A DNA stretch of 64,000 nucleotides from Aricia agestis (GCF_905147365.1 NC_056418.1:1890001-1954000); one strand, 5' to 3'. Counted from the first letter of the stretch, positions 22,401 through 37,400 are shown. Made by a program: numbers and translations. The notes: generated by a model not told the origin, from the letters alone.

Positions 22401-25400
22401 AAGTTGGCCGCCTGCACCCCGTTTTTCCTACTGTGATCTACCTCCGATTTCCAGTGAGGAGCCGAATCGATCGTCCCGTTGATCGGGGGCACGGAAGGAT
22501 ACGGTTTCAGAATAGGAGGGAGCGGGGGGTGAGCCGCCGCGGTCGGCGACACCGGAATATTCGCGGAGGGGGGACTCCACACGTTAGGGGTGGTCGTCGG
22601 TGACATAATTTTTTTGGGGGGTTTGAAAGCCGACATCGGAGCGTGGGAGAACTGGTTGACGGGAATAGGTTTAGCGACGAATGGCTTCACCGGGATAGGT
22701 CTGTTGGCGGACTGCGGAGGAGGACTCGGGTGGAGAACTTGCGTTACGGGCGGAGCGGTTTGTTTTAGTTGCGGGCGTATATTGTTGCGGCTAGATACCC
22801 AGGGCGGTTTTATGACCTCGGGAGCTACGTCGTTCGCGGGTTTTCGCGGTCGGTGTATATTTTCGTCCGCCGTTTGCCAGAACTTTTTGGCGGACGACGA
22901 CGAGCTAGAGGACCTACTGTTCTCGTCGTGATCGCGATGCTCGAAAGTGTTTTTGATGTTACCGAAGCGGCTGCTCCAGTTACTCTGACCGTTCACGTTA
23001 CCACGCTCCATATTTTCATTCTTTTGCATGAACGCGAGAAATTTCTTATCGTTCTCCGTTTGCGGCTGGAAGGTGGGGATTTTAGGCGCGTTCGAGCTAT
23101 TCTCGTCGTCGGTATCCGGGTCGATGCGGTATCCGCCGAAGGGGCGCCCTATGTCTATAGTGTTCGCGCGTTTAATTTTACTGCGTTTGTTGCTCATAAA
23201 TCTAGACGTCCTCGAGAAATCATCCTGGGAGGGCAGGGCCGCAAAATTGTAAGACGGAGGGGGGGGCCTGTAGAACGACGACCGCCGCTGGTCGTCCTCC
23301 GCTTTCTGTTTAGCTCCGACGGCGGGCTGCTGAACGGCGGGCCGGGTCATAGGCGCCCGTCGGATAGGCGCGGGAGCTTCCGTCTCCGCCTTGCTGTCAA
23401 ACTTATGCGCGATGGCCGCGATACCTCTTCTGCTCTCCGAGTGCCACCGCTCGGCTGCACTCCGGGGAGCCTCGTTTCGTATCGCGTCCGCTATCGAGTG
23501 CCTGTAAAAGTCGGGTTTCCTCGCGGTAGCGACCCGCCTGTCCACCACGCACGCGTCCCTGCTAATCTTCGGCGTGGCGTCGTAGGTGACGCTGTGCGGT
23601 ACCGGGCGCGGCTTCTCCTGGGCCTCGACGGCATCGTGGTAGCTGATCTCGTCGACGCTCGTCTTGCGCTCCGGGGTGGGGGGCTCGTCGGTACTCGGCG
23701 CGGTGGACGCGTACGAGGAGGTGTTGGGGGTGGCGGGCGTCGAGGGCTGCGGGCGCGGCGGCTCGGGCAGCAGCTGGTCGCGGTCGACGAGGCGGCGCGC
23801 CTCCTCGAGCTCCTCTCGAGTGACGCCAACCGTGTGGCGCGCGGTGCGGCTCCGGCGGCGCGGGCGACGCTTGCAGCCGTCAAGGCGGTCGGGGGCGTCG
23901 AGCGCGTCCTCCAGGCGGTCCACGAGCGCCAGCAGCGCACGGGCCTGGGGGTGGTCGGCGGGCGGCGCGAGCGCCAGGCGCAGGCGCTGCAGCGAGCGCC
24001 GAACGTCGGCCACGACATCGTGCGAGGCGGCGCCCAGGCCGGCCAGCAGGCGCTGCCCGTCGCCCTGCAGGAGGCCCTGCAGCAGGGGCAGTAGAAGGGA
24101 CTCACCGCGTTCTCCCGTCTGCTCCTCCGTCTCCACCGACTCGCCGGCCGCCGCCAGCGCCTCCGTCACCGCGTGGGCGCACGCTGGAAACATCGTTCAA
24201 TCGAATAAATAGAAGGAAGCGGGTTAGAAAGATATTGGTACATACATTAAAAATATTGGTACATATTAGTTGTATTGACGTAAATCAGTGCTATGCACCA
24301 ACATAATATTATATTCATCCTTATTGACCATTATACACATGATATTTATAATGTTCATCCCATCCGGGAGCGTTTTGGCGAGTTGGCAGAACTCCAGCCC
24401 GTAAAAGCGAATGAAAACCGCGCGTACTGCGTCAACCAGCGCTGCGGGCGCGAGCATGGACCAGCGTCAAATATAAGTTTATACCTTCTTGTTCCGCCAT
24501 GACAGTGCGAATGCGCGCGCGCAGCAAGCGTCTCTGCTCGTAGTCCGTGCACTCGTCCAACTGGAATAGTATACAAGACATCATTAAGTATCACATTTAG
24601 TTTTTATAAGTATTTTCCGACTTTCTTTTATCCTATTTACTTATAATAAGTATGTCCTTTACAATTCAGAAATAATTTATTTCTCAACCCGTTGATGTGC
24701 GATAAGTAAACAAGATCAATGTTGAATAGACAGATCGTTGAAAGGCAGCATGCCTTCATCATATCAGACAATTTTTTGTCCTCGCTTAAGTTCCATCTAT
24801 TTACTGCAACGGTGCCCAAACTTATTTTGTCTACTGCCCACTTTGAGAACAAATTATGTTTAAGCGCCCCCCATCCAGATGTAATAAATCACCACACCGC
24901 CCCCCTATTTATAGGGGGTAGGTCTATAAAAGACCTTCAGCGCCCACAAGGAGGCGTTATCGTCCACTTTGAGAAAGGCTGATTGACAGTAATAAATCAA
25001 AAATGCACACCGCAAATATAACTTCATTATTCATTACGGCTTCTTAATTCTTACAACTGTTAAAAATGTTAAGTAGCAACAGACACAATATTATGTAATT
25101 GTTCGTAATAAGCCAGTCATACTGTTCCAGTGCGCGCGCCGTCGAGTTTCTCCGCAGACGAAAGTCGCCAACAAAAACTTAATGGCCAATATTTTGTACA
25201 GACTTGTTTCTATTTGTAGTTACCGACTTGTCTGTAAGTAGCTCTGTGTACCGTCTGCACTCTGTATTTTTCACTTGAAAGTGTTAATCGTGTTTTGCAA
25301 AGAACGGCGCTACATTTTTGATTTTAAAGGTAGCGAACTGAAAATATTTGCATTTAAGTAGACAGTAGTAGGTACTACACAAGAAGATACAATGCCTACT

Positions 25401-28400
25401 AGAAAAGTTTGGAAGATTTAAGACATTCAAAGTTCAAACTGTCCGCAAAGCTTTTGGTCTGATGGTGTCTACGGGCGTTAGGCTGTAAAAACGCTTGCGG
25501 TTAAGGTTCGTCAGAAATTACCCGCCTTCGGAAAATGGGACAATTCTGGCGAAATCTGGATATTGTTATATTCAGATATGTATCTGTGAAGTGTTTTACA
25601 CCAGATGCCGAAAGCTCAGTGTTGCATCACAACAATAAACAAACACTCCAACAGATCGATCCAAGGTCGCCGGTTTTATACACTTTAATAACTGCCGAAA
25701 ATGTTGGCAGCCATTCAAAAGTTATACAGCATTTTAAAATTTTGTTACACATGCCTAGAGAAATCACAATATTTCAAAATCTATATCTTGAGGTAAATTA
25801 GAATACTGGAGAGCTAATATAGCTCTCTAGCTAAATTTTTTTTTTAATTTTTCGTTCTTAGAATTCCACGCGGGTGAAACCGCGAAAGCTTGTTTTTAAT
25901 ATTTTTTTTATGAAAGAAGGGGGCAAACGAGCAAACGGGTCACCTGATGGAAACCAACATCCGTCGCCCATGGACACTCGCAGCATCAGAAGAGATGCAG
26001 GTGCGTTGCCGGCCTTTTAAGAGGGAATAGGGTAGTAGGGGAGGGTAGGGATGGGAAGGGAAGGGAATAGGGGGGGATAGGGAAGGGAATTAGGCCTCCG
26101 GTAAACTCACCCACTCGGCGAAACACAGCGCAAGCGCTGTTTCACGCCGGTTTTCTGTGAGAACGTGGTCTTTCTCCGGTCGAGCCGGCCCATTCGTGCC
26201 GAGGCATGGCTCTCCCACGTATATTTTAATATTTTGCATTTCTACTGTGGTTCTGTGGTCATATTACATATAGCCTGCGGGTGGCTCGATACTCACCAGT
26301 TCCCTGAGTACCCTCTCGTCCCAGCACTGGTCTATGTCGATCTCCTCCACGCGGCGGCTGCTGGTCACCTTACCACCGCTGCTCTTCACTGTCTCCTGAG
26401 AAAAGAAATAAGATTGCTTGACGACTGTTTCGCGTAATGTTTACTTTAACTTATGCCTGTCCCACTCGCATATGAAAGTAACTCGTATGATGCGGTCACA
26501 CGGTGCAAGTAAGTGCACGCGCTTTTTTTTATAAAATAAGGGGGCAAAACAGCAAACGGGTCACCTGATGGATAGCAACTACCGTCGCCCGTGGACACTT
26601 GCAACATTAGAAGAGCTGCAGGAGCCGGCAGGGCCCCCGTAAGGGCTACTGGCGCCTGTGTGCAAAATAAGGATTTTGGCGACCCTTTAGGCAAATTTTT
26701 TGGGGTCCTTGGTTTTGGCGCCCCTAAAGGATGGTGTGCATTGCACACATTGCACATATGGTAGCGGCCGGGGCCCTGGGTGCCGGCCTTGAAAGATTTT
26801 GTTTTCTAATGCAGTGCAGTGTCAGCAAATCACTAAGATATAATATTATCTCAACAGAAAATGAGCCTATCACTTTTACGCCAATGAATGAAAAAGTCAG
26901 GAAAAAAATACACTTTTCCAAACACTCTCCGATGTAAAATAAAAAGAGTTTTGTAATTTTTCTGGAAATAAAAGAACCTTGTCCTGTCATGGCCTGTCAC
27001 ACTGAATCACGCGTGGTTATTTCTGTAACTGTGGATTGTGGAACCGTGTCCCCTGTCTAGCGGCAGTCAAATTAAAAAATATATAATAATATCTAAAAGT
27101 GGAAGTAGTTAAGTAGTAGTTAAAAATCTTATAGAGTAAGAACCAGGAGGTCTGGCCATCGCAGGCTCTTGGTCCATTAGGGGCGAGGCATTACGAAAAT
27201 ACTATAAGTCTACCAGAATCCGATGGCAAAAAGTGAGAAAATAAATTGACTCTAGCAATGCCGGGGTTAAACTTGAAAGACTGGTATAAAATTTGCACGC
27301 CACCCAAAGGCAAAATAAGAGAGCTTGATCACATAACTTTAACATCATATTGTACCTTATTTCAGCAAATAAATGATTTCTATTTCTATTCTATTCTATT
27401 GGAATAAAACAATTTGATCCTTTTTTTTCTTATAGCGGCTTATTCTGTATGTGAAACATAAAAATTTATTATTTAATATAAAAAATTATCCAATGATCAA
27501 GGATATCTTTTGAAAATCTGTCATCAAAATTTGCCAACCGATTCTGGTAGACCTATATATGTCAATTAATAATGTTACATGCTCTTTTATTATATTTTAA
27601 TGGATTTACGATGCTATTTATGTATCCGGAACTGGCCACTTACAAGAACAATATTTAAAAAGTAATTACAACATTTGAAAATAGAACTCTTTGGTTGAAG
27701 AATACATTTTGTTTCATGTGACTGTCAATTATTTTTCCATTGTGGCGTCATTTTGAAAATTGCGTGTCTTCATTTGCCATGGATTTAACGCGTGAACATT
27801 TTCGTGCAATGATTTACTACGATTTTCGGCGTGGGCTAAATCAACAACAGTGCTTTATTCAACTCACCGCAACTTTTGGAGATGAAGCACCATCAAAAAC
27901 CACTGTTTATCACTGGTACAGTGAGTTTAATCGTGGGCGGTCTATGCTCACGGATGAAAATAAAGAAGGTCGCCCAAAAACAGCTGTTGTCCCACAAAAT
28001 ATAGATGCTGTGCGGGAACTAATAATGCGTGATCGTCATGTTACATATCGCGAGATAGAGACGTCCTTAGGCATAAGTATGACGAGCATACATAAGATAT
28101 TACACGAACATTTGGCTGTAAAAAAAATATGTTCGCGTTGGATTCCGCACAACTTGACAATCGATCAAAAACGGGCTCGTGTCGATTGGTGCAAAAAAAT
28201 GATAAAAAAATACAACCGTGGTACGTCAAAAGCCGTTTATAATATCTACACAGGTGATGAATCTTGGATCTATGCATATGACCACGAAACTAAACAACAG
28301 TCAACGGTGTGGGTGTTCCAAGATGAGCCGAAACCAACAAAAGTTACTCGTGCAAAAAGTACTTTGAAGCAAATGGTCGCCTGTTTTTTTGGAATTAATG

Positions 28401-31400
28401 GACATGTGGCTACAGTGCCATTAGAGAATCGTAAAACGGTTAATTCTGAATGGTATACGACCATTTGTTTACCAGAAGTCTTTGAAGAAATAAGAAAGGA
28501 CAACCGACAACGCAGAATCATATTACATCACGACAATGCTAGCTGTCACACCTCAGCTGAAACAACTCAGTTTTTAGAGGGTCAAAATATCGAATTGACT
28601 GGTCATCCGCCGTACAGCCCTGATTTGGCACCTAACGATTTCTTTTTATTTCCATACGCGAAGAACAAATTACGTGGTCAACGTTTTTCGAGCCGCGAAG
28701 AGGCTGTTGATGCGTTCAAAATGCACGTTTTGGAGATACCTCAATCAGAATGGAAAAAGTGCTATGAAAATTGGTTCCAGCGTATGCAAAAGTGTGTCGA
28801 TCATCGCGGCGAATATTTTGAAAAGCAATAAAACCATATTAAATGATATATGTTTGTTTCTTTTTTTAATTCCGGATACATAAATAGCAGCCCTCGTAAA
28901 GCTTAAAGTAAATGATTCGGTAAAAGAAAGATTTGAAGTTTCTTATTAACTAGTAATACAAACGCGTACGTAGGAGTTCATAGACTCAACTTAAACTTTG
29001 ATGATTAAAAAAATTAAGAATTTTATTTATTAGTTAGGTAGTTCCCGAACCGGTGGTAGGCAACGTAGTTTCTTCGTTCTACTTTCAAAAAGTGTATCAT
29101 GATACCCATTTTGAATAAAAATATATTTTATTTTATTTATTTATTTTATTTTATTTTTTTATGTCGGTGATTACATGATACTGTTGGTAAAAATATTACC
29201 AGTTTCAAACCTGCAGCGTTACCTAAACAAATGTTAATAAAGAATGTCAGTAGGTACTAGGTAATAACTATCAGGTACACTGTGGGTGGCCGCCATTGCC
29301 GTAAATATACTCTAAGCCAGGGGTTCCCAAACTGTGCGCCGTGGAAAGGCAAGAGGGGCGCCGCGGCCGTGAGTCGATCCTCCGTCATTTTCCGTAACCA
29401 CAAATATTATAAAATAAAATTATAATATGAATTATACAAAGCAGGCAGATAATTAAATATTAGTTTATTATTATTTACTTGCTGAACCTTACTATAATCA
29501 TTAAGGGGTGTTTAATTATGTATCTTTTTGGTAAAGTAGGGCGCCGTGAGAAAACATTGAGACTTGTAAGGGCGCCGCAGGCTGAAAAAGATTGGGAACC
29601 CCTGCTCTAAGCAGCCTTGAGTCAGATCAAATATACTACACTGTTGTAGTTGTAAAACTTTGACGACTTCTAATTCACAGTCATGCTGTAGAGTGTAGAC
29701 ACTTGCGAAATGATTGCGGATATTTTTATCCGCGAAAGTTTTAATGCGAAAACGTTGATGTTTCTCAGTCAGCTGCTCGCTTACGCAAAATCCTCAATAT
29801 CAAGGCTGCCAGATGAAATTTAAATCAGTACCGACGTTTGATTTATTGACTTTGGTAGTTTTTCCAGACGGAAATCTTTATATTTTGACGGTTACATGAT
29901 ACAAAGAAAAGATTACGCGGGAGAGCCATGCTTCGGCACGAATGGGCCGGCTCGACCGGAGAAATACCACGTTCTCACAGAAAACCAGCGTGAAACAGCG
30001 CTTGCGCTGTGTTTCGCCGAGTGAGTAAGTTTACCGGAGGCCCAATCCCCTACCCTATTCCCTTTCCTACCCTCCCCTATTCCCTTCCCTTCCCATCCCT
30101 ACCCTCCCCTATTACCCTATTCCCTCTTAAAAGGCCGGCAACGCATTTGCGTCTCTTCTGATGCTGCGAGTGTCCATGGGCGACGGAAGTTGCTTTCCAT
30201 CAGGCGACCCGTTTGCTCGTTTATTTCGTAAAAAAAAAATAAAGTCAAAGTTGGTTGTGACAAAGTATACCTACCTATTAACTGCTTCTTTTAGAGATGA
30301 CGACTGATACTCCGTTGCGCCAAAATTCGATTATCGCGCGGGATCTTTACATTTCTCCGGGTTAGAAAGTATCCTAAGTTCTTTCCTGGAGCTCAGAGTA
30401 TCTCCATACCAAACAGCAAAATCGGTTCAGCGGTTTGGGCGTGAAGAGGTAACAAAAAGACACACTTTCGCATTTAAGTATAATACTAGTTATTTGACCG
30501 AGCTTTGCTCGGTATTCGATGAAAATGACATTTTCTAAAAATGATTCCTAGGTAGATCGATTTATCGCCCCCGAAACCCCCTCTATAATATACTAAATTC
30601 CATGAAAATCGTTGGAGCCGATTCCGAGATTCCAATTAAAGATATAAGACTAGTATGAATGTTCGCTTGAACTGATATGGATGTAATATAAGCTAAAGCT
30701 AAAGGAATTAGCCTTGGACCGGAAGAAATTCAAGCCGCTGACCGCCGAAGTTTAATATGAAGAATGCACCAGCTGATGATGATGATAATGAATATACTTA
30801 AGCTACAAGTGCATGGTATTTTTGCGGGCATACCGTATTTGGATGCGAGCTCTCCTAGGGCTAGGGATGAGTATTATTATCCGATGAATCACTCATGCAT
30901 GCGACGTTATAATATTACGTTTGTTTAATTAAACGACACTCAAATTTGCCTATTAATCACCGATGAAATTAATTAGGTACTAAAAAGTATACATAATTTT
31001 GGGAGAGATAGAGAGAAAATTAAATAAACCTTGTGAGATGACATGAGACAAGACTTGGGTTCTAGGAGAACTATTTGGGCTGCTAGGATACGAGGTGAAT
31101 CTATAAATTAGTAATTATTGTAAATACAAAGTGAGTCCATGAGAATAATGTGATTTCTGGCTAATGCAATTGCCGAAATTTTCGTTACAGTTTTGGTCTT
31201 CATCAATATTCGCAACTCCTTTCAGATTGTATCGCTATCTTCTTAAGTTTTGAATTGCTTGCCCTTATTCGAAATTCGAAATTACTTAAATTAAATTAAA
31301 TAAAAATATACTTTATTGTGCACAATCAATACAAAGACAAAGTTCATCCAAAAAAAAAAACGAAATTCATCCAAAAATGCCTTATAACAAAGTTTGATGA

Positions 31401-34400
31401 AGTAAGTAATGTGTCACTAATCAGTAATCAGTAAGTTGATAGGATAATGTGTAATCATCAATCAGTGAGACAAAATAGAACAAGCTAAAATCTGTAGCTC
31501 ATTGAGTCATCCAATGAAGGGGAACAACCGGAAATGCAGAATGAGCGCTGAGCAGGTAGATCAGAACCCAATAAGATCAGTAGGCCGCATACTTGGCAGG
31601 TCGCGGGCTGGCCCAGGGAACAGGAATAGAACAATGCGAGTAACGAGACAAGCCAGGCGCCAGGAACTAACATGAGGAAGGAATAGATGCTGGTCTATCC
31701 GATCATCCAATCAAATCCAATCATCCATATACATTATAGTATTCTTAATCCAAAAGTGTGGCTGTTACCACTGCAAGCCTAACCTGCTAAATTGAAAGGC
31801 TAGTTCTTTCATTGCGGTAAAATGCAATAAACGAATTTCTCCGCGAACACAGTTGTGATAAAGATAGAAGTTTCCCCGAACAACGCTCTAGAGTAAGAAT
31901 TTCATGACGGGATAGGAGAACAGAGCAAACAAGTCTTAAAATTAGTGTTGAAAATTTCGGAAAGTTTCCGTAACTTTGGAAAGTTTCAGGAAGTTTACCA
32001 GAAAATTTCCGTGAAAACTTCCAAAGTTTCCGAAATTTTGGAAACTTTCAGGAACATTTGCGAATTCTTTTAAAATGGTTTTTCTTCTATAAAATAGTAA
32101 TTTTTACCGACGAAAACAGATGAGGTACTCAATTCAATACGTAATTTTTTTATGTAAGTATGAGTAAGATCAAATCAGCTGCTTGACTTTAAAATAACGT
32201 TAATTCGACCCTTAATTGAGACACGTATACTTAAAAAAATGTTATTTTCTGTATTACTATTAGAAAACTATTCTAGTTTTTATTAAAAAAAATACAATTT
32301 TATATATTTCAAAGAAAAATATACTTAATATAAAAAATCGAAAAGCGTAAAGCAAAGTCAATCCTGAGCAATGCAACTGAGCAACTGAGAATATATGTTT
32401 GAAAATAATGTTATCTTAGATAAATATTTATAATAAAAAAGATCTAAATCATGCGACTGAATAATGAAGTAGACAAATCTGCTTACATATCACATATTTT
32501 ATACCTATAGTATGTTCAATTTAATCAAAACTATAAAAAGTACCTAATTTTAGTGTTATTTGCATTTAAAAATAAACGTCACAACTGTCTTTATAAGATA
32601 AATGACAGTTTTCAAAACTTCCAAATTTGGAAGTTTTCAGGAAGTTTTCAGGAAATATTCTTTAGAAATGGAAACTTTCCGGGGCATTTTCATCTCTACT
32701 TAAAATATACATTTGATAAAGTAAGATAATTATTAAGAAGCGATATCATGATCATAACGAGACTTCTGGATCTTACGATATGATTTCTTTCCGTTGCACA
32801 TTATTTTTAAATGGCTCTTAACTTTCCCCTGTTAATGCAATTTGTAGAATATGCCGAGACTGCACCGAGAAAGTGCAGCAGCGGGACTGACGGCAATAAA
32901 ATCGCGGGTATAAGACATTTAAATGTTCATACCAATTATTTTAACGACAATTGTTCGAAGCAGCCGCAGTACCACACGCACTTCGCGGAATTCCGTCTGG
33001 GATTGCGTCGGAACTCCGTGGAGTTAATTAAAACTTAATTCGCTTCGAAAGGAAAGTCAAAATCAATAATGTACCCTGTTTCAGTACTCATATTTATTTA
33101 CTGGAGTTACTTTCGCAAGATCGCTTTGAGCAAAAGATAAATCTGATAGGACATCTTTGTTTTCAGAAGTGGGCTGAAATGAATCATTGCTGGTAGTCAG
33201 TCCGGAAAGTAGTCAGCTGTCAGGTGTACCAGATAACAAAGGGTAAGGTGGTCTTGGATGGATTCCAGATAGGTTACCTAAACTCTAATGATGCGTAAAA
33301 AAATGAAAAAAATATGAGACAATACACAAACTTCCAAGATGGACAAAACTCCGTTGCGTCAAAATTCGAAAATCGCGCGGGAGCCGGGAGCCTTACATTT
33401 TGCCGGGATAAAAAGTATATTTGTCCTTTCTCGGGACTCAAAGTATCTCCATAGCAAATTTCTGGAAAATTGGTTCAGTGGTTTGGGCGTGAAGAGGTAA
33501 CAGACAGACACACGTTTGAATTTATTTATGAGCATAACAACCAACGTAGGTTTCTATGTACGAACGTTTACTTTCTCATCAAATGGCCAAACAACTGGTC
33601 GCAGAAAACATATGAAATCCATTAATCACTAACATGATGTCATTTGCCAACGTAATCACACTAGTTGCTGGTATATTTTAAGCGCTTCCATTTCCTAAAT
33701 CTAAAATTAACGCAACGAGTAGGTACTTAGTTATAATGTTGCTGCAGCGACAAAGTTCAACCTATAGCAACTAACCAATTAGTTTTACGGTATGTTTCAC
33801 CACTTTCTGATAAAGTGCCGAATATGCTATTCACAACTTTTTTGACAGATTCTCCATACTTGATCTGTCAAGTTAATTGGTGGATAGCCTATTCGTCGCT
33901 TATCAGAAAGAGGTGAAACAGGCCCTTAAACTTTTTATGGTAAAATTATGATACAATTTGGTTTAACCACATAACAAAGCTTTTAATAATGATACAATCT
34001 TTAATCTTAAGTCTAGATTATAATAATCATGTAGCCTAGAAAATAAAATCTTTAAATTGAAATCTGCTGCTACATTTTTTGTGTCGAGTTGCTAACGAAT
34101 AGACTTCTTGAAATCTGAGATTTAATACGGAAGATCAGAGCATTGCCGCTGTCAATCGAAAAACCGAAAAGTGGGTATTTAGAAGTAATTCCACTGCCGA
34201 TGAAGATATTATACCTTTTTTGCAAAATTGCAGTAACATGTCTAGGTGTATTCAATGGGAAGTACGAAATTGTTGTGATAATGTTAAGTAGATGTATAGC
34301 GACTGGTGTGTGAGGGACCATTACCGTCACGAACATAACTGTATCTAACGTTGTAGCTCTGAGCTATCTAGCAACAACTAATAACTTAATATCGGGCTAA

Positions 34401-37400
34401 CTTTTTCTGAGATAAGTAAAATAAAATAAATAAATAAAAATAAAATATCTTTTTATTCAAAATGGGTATCATGATACACTTTTTGAAAGTCGAACGAAGA
34501 AACTACGTTGCCTGCCACCGGTTCGGGAACTACCCCGCCGAGAAGAACAGGCGTAAGAAACTCGCACGGGGCCATCTTTTACTAAAAAAATGGAAAATTA
34601 CAATGTTATGGCTTACAGCTATGTAACAAAAATAAAAGAAAAGTAACCTGCATGGAGCCACCCTATTCCCAAGGTGTGCTGTCCTCGATGAAATCATTGA
34701 CTTTATAATACGCTTTAGCACACAAACGTTGTTTAACTGCTTTTAAAATTGTTTAAAGGTAGATTTTGAACATTTTCTGGTATTTTATTGTATAGGCGTA
34801 TACATTGGCCTTTAAATGATTTTCTTACTTTGGCTAGTCTGAACATTGGTATTGCTAACTTGTTCTTATTTCTAGTGTTTACATTATGATTATCACTTTT
34901 CTTTTTGAAAATAATTATGTTCTTTCTAACATATAAGAGATTTTCTAAAATGTATTGAGATGCGACGGTCAGAATTCTTATTTCTTTAAATTTTCTCTTA
35001 GAGTTTCAAAAGATGACACCTTATAAATAGAACGAATAGCTCGCTTCTGCAGCACAAATATTGTATTAATGTCCACCGCGTTTCCCCACAAGAGGATGCC
35101 GTAAGACATTATGCTATGAAAGTAGCTAAAGTAAACTAATCGCGCGGTCTCTACATCAGTGATTTCACGAATTTTTTTAACAGCATATGCTGCAGAACTA
35201 AGCTTATCTGCCAGCTTTGCAATATGTGGACCCCATTGTAACTTACAATCCAGCGTTATGCCTAGGAATACGGTTGTGTCTACTAAATTCATTTTCTCAT
35301 CATTTAATAGTACATTGGTTTGTGCTTGCCTAACATTTGGCAAGATAAATTTTAAACATTTTGTTTTCTTAGAGTTCAAAAGTAAATTATTAGCATTAAA
35401 CCAATGTACTATTTTTGAGAGAGCACTATTTACCTCATCATAATTAAATTGTCGTCTCTTCACATTAAAAATTAGTGAAGTGTCTTTCTTTCTTTATCTT
35501 TAACAAGATAAGGTAAATCATTTATATAGATGAGAAAAAGAAAAGGGCCTAAAATGGACCCTTGTGGCACACCTAGTTTTATTTTGGTTCCATTAGACCT
35601 TATGGAGTTAACTTCCACCCTCTGCGTTCTATTTGTAAGGTAAGATTAAGTATTTCTAGAGTTCCAGCAAACTTCAAATGCTAAAGTTGGATGTCCATTT
35701 AATCTACCACCTTAATTACTAGAGCCGCTGAACCATTTTTTGATAAAGGTAAATACTTTGAGTCCAGGAAAAGGACAAAAATACGATAACGATTTACGAA
35801 TATCTGCACAACTGAAGTTGCAGACAAAATCTCGTGATATGAAAATAGAAATTATCTATCATATTGTTATGACGGAACAGTGATTTAGATCAACAGTCTG
35901 ATAGAGATGAAACGGCAGAAGACAGTTGGTGGAGTGCCAGCGCGGGTGCTATCGACCCCGGCCAAATCCGCCGCTTCCCGATACGGGCATGACTTACTTT
36001 GGAAGGACAAGGTTTTTTTTGCGCAGCGCACGCACGCGTTTCGCACAAAGGGAAAAGTATGACGCAAAAGCTTTCCGTTTCGACCTGCTCGGGATAAATA
36101 TAATTTGGAAAGTCAATTATGCTTTGTTTTGGTAAATTGAAAATGACATGCACACGACTGCAATGAAACATACAACCTCTACATACCGAAGACTAAGTTA
36201 TTAAAGTCACAGCGGCCTGCATAATATTAATCGTCAGTCGTATGAAAATTGTCTTGAATTACCTATAATTTTTGTCTAACTTGATGGTTACGGTTAGGTT
36301 GCGGTAGCCACGAAATTTTTAACGAGTATGCTGATGTATTCGTTGAACGTGACCCAAAATCCTAGGATTACCCGCCTCAGGAACGTTCTGGGAACTTGGT
36401 CCACTTACCAAATTAACCCAAATACTTGGACAGTGTGTGGGCCAAAAACTAATTAGTAATTCTTCTTTGAGTATTATGGCATTTGAAGCAGCGTACGACA
36501 ATACTTGTGTTACATAAAATAGTTATGTCTAAAATAACTTATGAAAATTAACAATGATAGGTACAACTTGCAATATAGTGATAAACTTATGAAAGGGATT
36601 CTCAATAAATTAGAACAAGAGATGATTAGAGATATTTGAAACTGTGATAAAATACAATTATTACGCTTCAACCTGAAGCACGTGTCTAAATTCTAAATTT
36701 CATAGCTCGAATCTCGCTCGAAAATCTTTAAGGCGGCCTCTGATCAAAAGAAGCTCGGCGGTAAGAGAATGGAGCACATACAATAACAAGAACTAAAGCG
36801 CAAGTTTATTGTTTTACTTGATTTTATACTTGACTGAGATCTGTTATAAGCAAGTGATCGAGTGCCTGGGCCCAATTGACCCATATTCGCGTTATATTGA
36901 CTTATTAATAGGAGTGAGTGAACGCCCGCTGCGGCTATTCCTGGACTATCGGCTATACATAAAGCGGAGGAATTAATGGCCGGAGATGGCCGGTGAAATA
37001 GACACTGATGATGGAACTAGCGAAACTTTTAACGTAAATGTAAAGTTCAACAATGTCTGCAGTCGTTGCGGTTACTTATGTTCGAAAAATTTGAGGAAAA
37101 TTTAAGCATTTTTAGTCCAAAGGCACAGTTTTGAACTTTGTGGATATAGAAGAAAGGTATCTTCCGTGTCAAGAAATAGAAATTAAAAAGCTGATACACC
37201 AGGCACCGATTTTGGACCTAGACATCATCACTTCAGCTTTGTTATAAAATGTCCGAAAAGATTAAAACGAAAATTAGTCAACAATTGAAAGTAATAGTAA
37301 TTTTATACCTATACAAAATATTTAGTTAACATTTTTAATAACAAAGTCATTGACCTGACATACTTAATATTTAATTTGCATTATAATATTATGCTTTATT

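Noticed and set aside
22769..24094. 441-codon plus-strand frame opposite the 3.16-kb exon
   Set aside because: It mirrors GC-rich coding on the minus strand, has Arg/Gly/Val-rich shadow composition, no family motif and no splice context.
23491..24105. 204-codon minus frame inside the 3.16-kb exon
   Set aside because: Out-of-frame shadow rich in Arg/Ala/Pro within the real exon.
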